Shown here piece by piece: positions 1 through 5,056 of a DNA stretch of 5,056 nucleotides. The notes below the pieces were generated by a model. It made no database searches. It saw only the letters and a program-made list of their open reading frames with translations, and had not been told where the DNA came from. Within the stretch, counting starts at the first letter, position 1, and every line of letters begins with the position of its first letter. This DNA comes from an uncultured Planctomycetaceae bacterium (GTDB lineage: Bacteria; Planctomycetota; Planctomycetia; Pirellulales; JACPPG01), in assembly GCA_945957305.1 (NCBI GenBank), contig CAMFLN010000336.1, forward strand, positions 1-5,056. Reading direction: 5' to 3'. The translations under genes and the position numbers were made by a program.

Positions 1-847
1 GATCGTAGGCGAAATCGGGAGCGGCAATCGTCGTGGCACGATATTCCGAGACAGCAGTGAGCCACCGCAGGGGATGCTGGAAAAAACTCAGGGGAGAAAG
101 CAGCACATTGTGGCGACCACTGTACCAGCATTGGAGGATGCCGCCGACCAGGCCCATGTCGTGGTATGCCGGCAACCAGGTGCAAGCCACGGCATCGTCG
201 ACGTCGATCAGTTGCTCCATCTGGTCCAAGTTCGCCAACGCGTTGCCATGGCGCACCAGGACTCCCTTGGGGCTGCCGGTCGAACCTGAGGTGTATTGCA
301 GGAACGCCGGCGTATCTCGATCGAGCCGTGGACCATGGTACTGCTGGGCGAGTTGCAATTCGATCTCATTGCTGGCCACGAGTTGGCCCAACCCGGGGAT
401 CGTGCCCAACATGGCGCTCGCCCAGGCCAGGTCGGTCGACGTGCCGAGCAGGATCGATGCCTGCGCATCACGGACAATCGCTTCCAGCCGTGGCAGTGTG
501 CGCGATACGCGCAGCGGGTCAGGAGACATCACGGGAACCGCCACGACACCAGCGTACATGCAGCCGGCCAATGCGGCGATATAGTCCAAGCCCGTGTCGT
601 ACATCAACAAGGCGCGATCGCCAGGTTGCGTGATTCGCGACAACTGTACAGCGATCGCTCGGGCTTGCTCATCAAGCTGCGCATAGCTGCGCGACTCGGC
701 GGGGAGCTGCTCGTCCGCAGGCAGGAAAGTAAAGGCGACTTGCCCTGACTGTTCCTCCCCTCGCTGCCGGAACACATCGACCAGGCTCGCCGCCGTCCGT
801 CCGATTTCTCCAGCTCCCTGCTGCGGGAATTGGTAATTCATTTTCAT
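1..847 (-). CDS. Fatty acyl-AMP ligase (FAAL), N-terminal part; C-terminus off the left edge
   Basis: Adenylate-forming enzyme expected to activate a fatty acid with ATP as acyl-AMP and transfer it to an acyl carrier protein or synthase module in the cytoplasm. The 282 visible residues open with the family's usual start (SLVDVFRQR at 21-29, then VAFTFLP and SYAQLDEQARAIA at 54-66). The ATP-binding loop is YTSGSTGSPKG (185-195). The block TWLPAYHDMGLVGGI (223-237) and then SPLSFFQHPLRWL (251-263) and APDFAYD (276-282) are typical of FAALs (FadD28/FadD32-like) rather than general acyl-CoA synthetases. The FAAL-specific insertion and the C-terminal lid lie outside the window, so FAAL rather than CoA ligase is inferred from these N-terminal blocks. 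The ATG at 847 is the first start after an in-frame TAA; a second ATG at 841 is an alternative. Neither has a good Shine-Dalgarno. The frame is open to position 1 with no break. Confidence 0.93.
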   Translation of the reverse strand, partial: MKMNYQFPQQGAGEIGRTAASLVDVFRQRGEEQSGQVAFTFLPADEQLPAESRSYAQLDEQARAIAVQLSRITQPGDRALLMYDTGLDYIAALAGCMYAGVVAVPVMSPDPLRVSRTLPRLEAIVRDAQASILLGTSTDLAWASAMLGTIPGLGQLVASNEIELQLAQQYHGPRLDRDTPAFLQYTSGSTGSPKGVLVRHGNALANLDQMEQLIDVDDAVACTWLPAYHDMGLVGGILQCWYSGRHNVLLSPLSFFQHPLRWLTAVSEYRATTIAAPDFAYD

Positions 848-889
848 TGAGGTCGACTCTAGTACAACTCGGTGGTAGGCAAAGGACCT

Positions 890-907
890 GAGCGGTTATC
901 ACCGCTC
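890..907. promoter_or_regulatory. Palindrome upstream of the FAAL start (possible operator or 5'UTR hairpin)
   Basis: The arms GAGCGGT (890-896) and ACCGCTC (901-907) are perfect reverse complements separated by 4 bases. They end 42 bases before the FAAL start codon at 847. The position suits either a repressor operator or a hairpin in the leader of the FAAL mRNA. It is not followed by a T-run on either strand, so a terminator is unlikely. The function is inference only. Confidence 0.3.
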
Positions 908-1182
908 TGATCGGAGTCCATCGTTGGGGTTTTCACGCGTAGAGGAATCACCCTAAGATTCGGTACCAATCTGCAACAAACGTGCCAGCAGTTGCCCCGA
1001 TCGAAATCGAGTTCGCGTAGGCGTTTACGAAAGCGTGAGTTGTCGTCGCCGCAGCATCCGTTTATGGTTAGAGCGGCCAATACGAATTCCGCAAAGCCCG
1101 CAGCTTACCTCTCAGGCAAAATCGGAAGGGCGCGGTCCAGGAAAAGAGAAATACTGGGCGATTCCCGCCAAATTCTCCCGAT

Positions 1183-1244
1183 CCTGTAGCGAGCCTACAG
1201 GTGTTACGGATTTGCAGGGCAGTTGGTGCCCTGCGGGCGCGCAG
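1183..1244. other. Two adjacent perfect stem-loops with an overlapping alternative hairpin
   Basis: Stem-loop A has 7-bp arms CCTGTAG (1183-1189) and CTACAGG (1195-1201) around a 5-base loop. Stem-loop B, 12 bases further on, has 8-bp arms GCAGGGCA (1214-1221) and TGCCCTGC (1227-1234), also around 5 bases. A third possible hairpin, CTGCG (1231-1235) with CGCAG (1240-1244), shares bases with the right arm of B and cannot form together with it. No T-run follows on either strand. The element sits about 340-390 bases upstream of the FAAL start and about 85-145 bases past the S49 stop. It may be a 3'-end structure, a small RNA, or one copy of a genome-wide repeat. Confidence 0.4.
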
Positions 1245-1327
1245 CGCGCGTGGAATTTCCGCTACATCCCCACCAGATTGAGGGAAGAGCCGAGCGGCAG
1301 AATCAACTTGCGGGAAAAAGAAGGGGT

Positions 1328-2353
1328 TCAGCGCCCGGCGAGGCGTTCCATCGTGGGCTCGGGCTGCCACAGAAATAGGAACGTCGGCAGGCGCGCCCTT
1401 TCGAGTCCGGGAATGCTCAGCGGCAGAAAACCGCTTTGCAGGGGCACGTTCGCGGTCACGTCATAAGCGGTCCGCGCCCCATCATTGGGCCGGTGCAGCA
1501 CGACGACCGGCGCCCCTGGTGCTCCACCCATTTGGCGGGCCATATTCGTGGCCTCGTCCAAATAGCCGATCGAATCGACCATTCCACGCGCCAGGGCCTG
1601 TTGTGCCGTAAAGACGCGCCCATCAAAAGTCTCCGGCGGGGACTTTGCCAATTGTGGCCGCCGCTCGATCACGACGCGCCGAAATCGTTCGTGAAATTCG
1701 TTGGCCATCGTTTGCAGAATCTCGCGCCCCGCCTCACTTTGCGGAGTGATGGGAGTCCCCAAATCGACGTTTTCACCAGCTTTGATGGGGGTGCCGACGA
1801 CGTTGAACTGGGCCATCGCATCGGTCAGGTTGTACAGGTTCAGGATCACCCCCAGTCCGCCGGTGACGGTCGTGGGGTGGGCGATGACATGATCCGCCGC
1901 GGTTGCCAGGTAATAGGCGCCTCCTGTGCCGACGTCCATCAGGCAGGCGATGATCGGCAGGTTCGTGCGCATCTTGAAAGCCTGCAAATCGTGCCACATG
2001 ACGTCCGCGGCCGTTACTCCGCCGCCCGGGCTATTGATCCGCAGCACAACGGCCGCGTAGCACCCCGAGTTGGCGATGCGATCCAGCTTTTCACGAAACA
2101 GTGCGACGGGGTTTTCCCCTTCGCTATAGAGTCCGGTCATGGGCTGGTTGACCAGCAAACCGTCGACGTCGACGATGGCCACACGTCGACCGTTGCCCGG
2201 CTCGACCTGGATGGGCGCCACGGGCTGCTGGCTGCGATTACTCGGTGTGATCGCCGTGACACGGCTATTGGTCACCACTTGGACCGGATGCTTACAGCCG
2301 GCCAAGAGCGAAACCATTACCAGCAAATATCTCGAAGTGCGGCGAGAGAACAT
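1328..2353 (-). CDS. SppA-like S49-family lipoprotein, probably without protease activity
   Basis: Protein of 341 residues with a ClpP/crotonase-type fold as in signal peptide peptidase A. Residues 1-20 form a lipoprotein signal: basic MFSRRTSRY, hydrophobic LLVMVSLLAG, lipobox LAGC with Cys20, followed by Lys rather than Asp, which favours outer-membrane placement by the usual rule. The S49 core is clear: VVLRINSPGGG (102-112), YYLATAADHVIAHP (147-160), TVTGGLGVI (162-170), IKAGENVDL (190-198), and a C-terminal FDGRVFTAQQALARGMVDSIGY (243-264, matching the family's 'G.v..g.qA...GLvD..G'). Aligned without gaps to Bacillus subtilis SppA from memory, the catalytic Ser (ASGGYY) is Gly144 in TGGAYY and the catalytic Lys (SGAHKD) is Val196 in AGENVD. 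Start chosen at ATG 2353 because it gives the lipoprotein signal and has AGGA upstream. The frame is open to a TTG at 2470, but that 39-residue extension is Arg-rich and would bury the signal. Confidence 0.88.
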   Translation of the reverse strand: MFSRRTSRYLLVMVSLLAGCKHPVQVVTNSRVTAITPSNRSQQPVAPIQVEPGNGRRVAIVDVDGLLVNQPMTGLYSEGENPVALFREKLDRIANSGCYAAVVLRINSPGGGVTAADVMWHDLQAFKMRTNLPIIACLMDVGTGGAYYLATAADHVIAHPTTVTGGLGVILNLYNLTDAMAQFNVVGTPIKAGENVDLGTPITPQSEAGREILQTMANEFHERFRRVVIERRPQLAKSPPETFDGRVFTAQQALARGMVDSIGYLDEATNMARQMGGAPGAPVVVLHRPNDGARTAYDVTANVPLQSGFLPLSIPGLERARLPTFLFLWQPEPTMERLAGR

Positions 2354-2637
2354 CCGTGTTCCGTTCCTGGGAATTTTACGTCCGCGGTACGGGGGATCCT
2401 TCCGACCGCGCCTGGCGCGAGCGCGCGTTTCGTACCATGTTTCGTATCGACCCCGCAGAAGGCTGCACAACAGCCCGGCAGGTCGCAGGATGCGATTGCC
2501 CGGCCTTGCCGGAGCCTTGCGTAACGCGATTGTGCTAAGTTGTAGCGGTCAGGAACCCTGCACCGCGCGGCGGCGAATTACTGCGGTTGAGGGGACTGCT
2601 TGGGCCGCTGTACACCACTTTTCAGCTGTAGATCGGT
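2354..2637. other. Divergent intergenic region between the S49 lipoprotein and the phosphopantetheinyl transferase
   Basis: These 284 bases separate two genes that point away from each other, so promoters for both should lie here. I could not identify a convincing pair of -35/-10 hexamers on either strand. A TAAGTT at 2536-2541 (plus) resembles a -10 box but has no -35 at proper spacing. A small perfect hairpin, CCGGC (2500-2504) with GCCGG (2508-2512), has no T-run. No supported gene is present; frames here are extensions of the lipoprotein frame or antisense shadows. Confidence 0.55.
2364..2368 (-). promoter_or_regulatory. Ribosome binding site of the S49 lipoprotein
   Basis: AGGAA on the minus strand lies 10 bases before the ATG at 2353. 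It supports that ATG over the upstream TTG at 2470 in the same open frame. Confidence 0.5.
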
Positions 2638-3375
2638 ATGGCAGAACGGTTCCCGGTACCCGCACTCGCAGACGGTCACATCCATGTGTGGACTGCGCAG
2701 ATTGATCCTGCGCCGGCCGACTTGCTTGAGCGGACGGTGTGGTTAAGTCGCGACGAACGCGAACGCGCGGCACGATTTTATTTCGATCCCGACCGCCAGC
2801 GATATATTGCCGCGCGCGCCACGCTGCGTCAGCTGCTTGCCGGCTATATGCATCTGCTGCCGGGCAAAATCAGTTTCTCTTACGGTGCTCGAGGCAAACC
2901 GGAAGTTGTGCCACCGGCCGACGCTCAGCCGATCAGCTTCAACGTGTCGCATCGCGGGGCTTTGGCGCTGTACGCTTTCACGATAAATCGCGAAATTGGG
3001 ATCGACGTTGAGCAGCTGCGCGAGGTGCCTGAAGCTCTGGCAATCGCCCGCAATCATTTCACCCCGGCCGAGACGAAGCTTCTCGAACAAGCCAACAATC
3101 CGACGACGCTGCAGGAATGTTTCTTCCGCCTGTGGACGCGGAAAGAGGCCGTGATCAAAGCCGTGGGGACCGGGCTGGCCATGCCGCTCGATGAGTTCGA
3201 CGTCAGCTCGGGCCGCGAGGAACCTGATGCCTGGCGAACTGTAGAAGTGCCGGCGCGACCGGAGACTTCCTGGTCGGTGCGCGACCTGGTGATCGCGCCC
3301 GGTTATCGCGGGGCCTTATGCGTGGCCGGATCGCCGGTCGAGATCCAGCATTGCGGCTCCGCGGCGCTCCTGTAG
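2638..3375 (+). CDS. Sfp-type 4'-phosphopantetheinyl transferase
   Basis: Cytoplasmic enzyme that moves the phosphopantetheine arm of coenzyme A onto a serine of carrier proteins, turning apo- into holo-carriers for polyketide, peptide or lipid synthesis. At 245 residues it has the usual Sfp (double-domain) length. Visible motifs in order: GKP (86-88), FNVSH (101-105), IGIDVE (120-125) with the magnesium ligands Asp123 and Glu125, and WTRKEAVIKAVGTGL (166-180) with Trp166, Lys169, Glu170 and Lys174. The last motif matches the W/KEA subgroup, with the same spacing as Sfp W147-K150-E151-K155 as I recall it. The start is ATG 2638; an in-frame TAG lies three codons upstream and the next Met is residue 71, inside the domain. 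No clear Shine-Dalgarno precedes it. It is the only plus-strand gene here, is divergent from the S49 lipoprotein and converges on lemA. A carrier-protein substrate is expected near the FAAL, which also needs one. Confidence 0.95.
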   Translation: MAERFPVPALADGHIHVWTAQIDPAPADLLERTVWLSRDERERAARFYFDPDRQRYIAARATLRQLLAGYMHLLPGKISFSYGARGKPEVVPPADAQPISFNVSHRGALALYAFTINREIGIDVEQLREVPEALAIARNHFTPAETKLLEQANNPTTLQECFFRLWTRKEAVIKAVGTGLAMPLDEFDVSSGREEPDAWRTVEVPARPETSWSVRDLVIAPGYRGALCVAGSPVEIQHCGSAALL

Positions 3376-3382
3376 TTCGCTG

Positions 3383-3979
3383 CTAACTCTTGGCGGCCGG
3401 CTCGGCCGAGAAGTCCACTTTGGGGGCTTCTTTCGCCGCTTCGGGGGGCTTGAAGTACTCGGCGCTTTTCACGCCCGCGATCGAGGCATAAAGACTCGAG
3501 GGGAAACGTCGTACGAAGACGTTCATCGTTTCCACGGAATCGTTGTACCGCTTTCGCTCGACGGCCAGGCGGTTCTCGGTGCCGGCCAGCTCATCCTGCA
3601 ACTTCAAGAACGATTCGTTCGACTTCAGCTCGGGATACTTCTCCTGCAAAAACAGCAAACGCGACAGCGCCTGTTCCACGCCGTTGGCCGCTTCGGCCTT
3701 TTGCGCGACCGTGCCCGACTGCTGCGTTTGGAAATAGGCCTTGCGCGCTTCGGCGATGCCGAGAAAAATCTTCTGCTCTTGGGCCGCGACTCCCTTGACG
3801 GTTTCGACCAGGTTGGGGATCAGGTCGTAGCGGCGCTGTAATTGGTTTTCGACCTGTGCCCAGTGCTGCTTCACGCTTTCGTCGAGCGTGATCGCTTCGT
3901 TGTAACCCTGATAAACGCACCCGCCGACGACGAGCGCCAACACCAACAGACCCAGGGCCGCGAGGGGCAAGGTTTTCAT
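3383..3979 (-). CDS. lemA: LemA-family membrane-anchored protein
   Basis: Protein of 198 residues, normal for LemA. Residues 4-20 are a hydrophobic segment ending in VVGGC (Cys21), which can be read as a lipobox (Gly at -2 is less usual) or as an N-terminal membrane anchor with the rest outside the cytoplasm. The helical LemA domain follows with family blocks: YNEAITLDE (26-34), WAQVENQLQRRYDLIPNLVE (40-59), TVKGVAAQE (60-68), EKYPELKSNESFLKLQDEL (113-131), GTENRLAVERKRYNDSV (133-149) and VRRFPSSLYA (156-165). The tail is Ala/Lys/Pro-rich. The family's molecular role is not firmly known; LemA genes often sit beside TPM-domain or M48 peptidase genes, but neither partner is here. The start ATG 3979 has a strong GGAAGG 7 bases upstream. 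The open frame continues to 4327 but adds Arg-rich, non-family sequence ahead of the anchor. The stop is 7 bases from the stop of the convergent transferase gene. Confidence 0.95.
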   Translation of the reverse strand: MKTLPLAALGLLVLALVVGGCVYQGYNEAITLDESVKQHWAQVENQLQRRYDLIPNLVETVKGVAAQEQKIFLGIAEARKAYFQTQQSGTVAQKAEAANGVEQALSRLLFLQEKYPELKSNESFLKLQDELAGTENRLAVERKRYNDSVETMNVFVRRFPSSLYASIAGVKSAEYFKPPEAAKEAPKVDFSAEPAAKS

Positions 3980-3986
3980 CGAAACG

Positions 3987-3992
3987 CCTTCC
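3987..3992 (-). promoter_or_regulatory. Ribosome binding site of lemA
   Basis: GGAAGG on the minus strand is 7 bases before the ATG at 3979, an ideal distance. It settles the start against longer readings of the same frame. Confidence 0.7.
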
Positions 3993-4011
3993 AGAAAAGT
4001 GCGAGATGTCA

Positions 4012-4054
4012 GGCCACTCGATTGTAGTATCTGGCCCGCAAAATGGGAGTGGCC
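4012..4054 (-). promoter_or_regulatory. Inverted repeat around a -10-like box upstream of lemA
   Basis: The 8-bp arms GGCCACTC (4012-4019) and GAGTGGCC (4047-4054) are perfect reverse complements with 27 bases between them. On the minus strand the interior holds TACAAT (4021-4026), a good -10 hexamer placed 41 bases before the lemA start. No TTGACA-like box is seen at normal spacing. The arrangement suits a promoter flanked by two half-sites for a regulator, or a long-looped leader hairpin. Both readings are inferred. Confidence 0.35.
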
Positions 4055-4098
4055 CGATCGCACCAACACCATTGCCGTCGAGCAGTCTCTTGCCCGGG

Positions 4099-5056
4099 TC
4101 AACGCCCCTCGATCCGATAAAGGTGCGTCTCCGTGCGGAGAAACAGCGCTTTGCCATAGACGGCGGGCGAGGCCATGCAGCCGGCGTCGAGCGTGTTCGT
4201 GGCGAGCAGATTGTACTCGTCCGCCGCCTCGACGACGAACGTCCGACCGTCCTGGTTGCAGAAGTAGATGTGCCCTTCGCTGTAGAGCGGCGAGGCTGTG
4301 AAGTCTCCGCCGAGCCGCTTCTGCCACAGTGAACTGCCGGTGGTCGCGTCCAGGCAGGTTGCGACGCCACGATCATGGACCATGAAAAGTCGATCACCGA
4401 TCAACAACTGTGAAGAGCGACTGGGAACGCCTTCTTTGCACTTCCAGTCGACGTGCGTATCCGTGACGTCGCCGCGGCCTCCCATGCGGAGCGCGAAGAG
4501 CTTGAAGCCGCCATCGGCGGAATTTAGGAACAAATGCTCTTTATTGAACAGCGGGCGCGCGGCGGCGTTCATGCCGCCGTGATTGACGCGCCACAATTCT
4601 TCCCCGGTCAGCGGCTCGTACCCGATCGTGGCGCCGGCGCTCGGATAGACCAATTGCGGTTTGCCCCCGACGTCGACAATCCGCGCGGTACAATATGCTT
4701 TTTTCTGATCACCGTCGTCGGTTCCATAATTGATTTGGCGATCGCGCCGCCAAACGGTCTTACCTGTCTGTTTGTCGAGCGCTGCCACATACTGATAGTC
4801 GAAGCCATCAAACGACACGATGAAGAGTCCGCCGTACAGAATGGGGGACGCGCCCGCGCCGCGAAAATGGTCGCAGGGCAAATCCTGCCGCGTCCAAAGT
4901 ACCTTGCCCGAGGTTGTGTCGATGCACGCCGTACCGGGCGAGCCGAAGTGGACGTACACGCGTCCCGCCTCGATGACAGGCGTCGGCGAGGCGTAGCTGT
5001 TGAACGCGTGACAGAACTGCGGCTTGGGGATCTCGAAGACGAGTATGTCGTGCAGC
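4099..5056 (-). CDS. PQQ/BamB-like beta-propeller repeat protein, C-terminal part; N-terminus off the right edge
   Basis: The 318 visible residues form the C-terminal part of a beta-propeller of the kind annotated as PQQ-binding-like or BamB-like repeat proteins, many of which are exported in planctomycetes. Four blade signatures of the form 'D..TG...W' are visible: CIDTTSGKVLW (44-54 of the visible part), ALDKQTGKTVW (92-102), GYEPLTGEELW (145-155) and CLDATTGSSLW (234-244). Further strands such as SPLYSEGHIYF (255-265) and SPAVYGKALFL (296-306) close the propeller before the stop. The frame is open to the window edge, so the GTG at 4959 is internal: the residues before it (NSYASPTPVIEAGR) continue the fold. 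No catalytic residues for a quinoprotein dehydrogenase can be assigned, so a binding or scaffold role is as likely as an enzyme. It lies upstream of lemA on the same strand with a 119-base gap, so co-transcription is possible but not shown. Confidence 0.9.
   Translation of the reverse strand, partial: LHDILVFEIPKPQFCHAFNSYASPTPVIEAGRVYVHFGSPGTACIDTTSGKVLWTRQDLPCDHFRGAGASPILYGGLFIVSFDGFDYQYVAALDKQTGKTVWRRDRQINYGTDDGDQKKAYCTARIVDVGGKPQLVYPSAGATIGYEPLTGEELWRVNHGGMNAAARPLFNKEHLFLNSADGGFKLFALRMGGRGDVTDTHVDWKCKEGVPSRSSQLLIGDRLFMVHDRGVATCLDATTGSSLWQKRLGGDFTASPLYSEGHIYFCNQDGRTFVVEAADEYNLLATNTLDAGCMASPAVYGKALFLRTETHLYRIEGR

Larger units (their letters stand above)
848..1327. other. 480-base intergenic stretch upstream of the FAAL gene
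   Basis: I found no convincing gene here on either strand. The small open frames (for example 859-1080 minus, which would start with TTG, and 992-1189 plus) have no recognisable protein features and no good ribosome binding site. The stretch lies downstream of the S49 lipoprotein gene and upstream of the FAAL gene, both on the minus strand, so it should contain the end of one transcript and probably the promoter of the next. I see no intrinsic terminator with a T-run after the S49 stop and no strong promoter hexamers. It does contain three perfect inverted repeats, listed separately. Confidence 0.6.

Noticed and set aside
33..748. Several overlapping plus-strand frames of 70-180 codons
   Set aside because: All are antisense to the FAAL coding sequence, which is unbroken with strong motifs. 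Their products are Arg/Ser/Pro-rich without family features.
859..1080. Minus-strand frame of 73 codons directly upstream of the FAAL gene
   Set aside because: It would start with TTG, has no good ribosome binding site and no recognisable features. It ends 11 bases before the FAAL start, so a short leader gene cannot be fully excluded, but nothing supports it.
1183..1234. Tandem hairpins as an intrinsic terminator of the S49 gene
   Set aside because: Neither hairpin is followed by a T-run on the minus strand, and they lie about 95 bases or more past the stop codon.
1035..1466. Plus-strand frame of 143 codons spanning the intergenic region and the end of the S49 gene
   Set aside because: The product is Arg-rich and unrecognised, it runs antisense into the S49 gene, and it crosses both stem-loops.
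2354..2470. Upstream extension of the S49 lipoprotein to a TTG start
   Set aside because: It adds 39 mostly basic residues ahead of a complete lipoprotein signal and lacks a better ribosome binding site than the ATG at 2353.
1436..2524. Long plus-strand open frame of 362 codons
   Set aside because: It lies antisense to the S49 lipoprotein, which has clear family motifs and a lipoprotein signal. The plus-strand product shows no recognisable domain and is explained by GC-rich codon use on the other strand.
3980..4327. Upstream extension of the lemA frame
   Set aside because: The added residues are Arg-rich, overlap the real beta-propeller gene in another frame, and would place the membrane segment in the middle. 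The ATG at 3979 has a strong GGAAGG.
3591..4397. Minus-strand frame of 268 codons in another phase
   Set aside because: It overlaps both lemA and the beta-propeller gene on the same strand in a shifted frame and has no family features.
4957..4959. GTG as the start of the beta-propeller gene
   Set aside because: The frame stays open to the window edge, and the upstream residues continue the propeller pattern, so the gene is partial rather than starting here.

Overview
The window looks like a piece of a planctomycete chromosome, probably of the Pirellulales type. This is inferred from the GC-rich coding style, a PQQ/BamB-type beta-propeller of the sort abundant in that group, an SppA-like lipoprotein, and loosely packed genes with several hundred bases of non-coding DNA between some of them. 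No mobile element, CRISPR array, rRNA or tRNA is visible.

Layout from left to right. Positions 1-847 (minus) hold the first 282 codons of a fatty acyl-AMP ligase (FAAL) that runs off the left edge. Positions 848-1327 are a 480-base non-coding stretch with a palindrome near the FAAL start and two adjacent perfect stem-loops further up. Positions 1328-2353 (minus) encode an S49/SppA-like lipoprotein that appears to lack both the catalytic serine and the catalytic lysine. Positions 2354-2637 form a divergent intergenic region. Positions 2638-3375 (plus) encode an Sfp-type phosphopantetheinyl transferase. It converges, with only 7 bases between, on a LemA-family membrane protein at 3383-3979 (minus). 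A 119-base gap with a long-spaced inverted repeat follows. Positions 4099-5056 (minus) are the C-terminal 318 codons of a PQQ-like beta-propeller protein that enters from the right edge.

How the genes may work together: a FAAL activates fatty acids as acyl-adenylates and passes them to an acyl carrier protein or a polyketide/peptide synthase module. Such a carrier works only after an Sfp-type transferase has attached phosphopantetheine. Finding both within about 2 kb suggests that the edge of a lipid, polyketide or lipopeptide locus lies here, with its core probably left of the window. The other three genes encode envelope or exported proteins (two likely lipoproteins or membrane-anchored proteins and a beta-propeller). 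I see no sequence evidence linking them to that pathway. The strongest single oddity is the apparently dead S49 protease. No clearly new multi-gene system can be demonstrated from this window alone.
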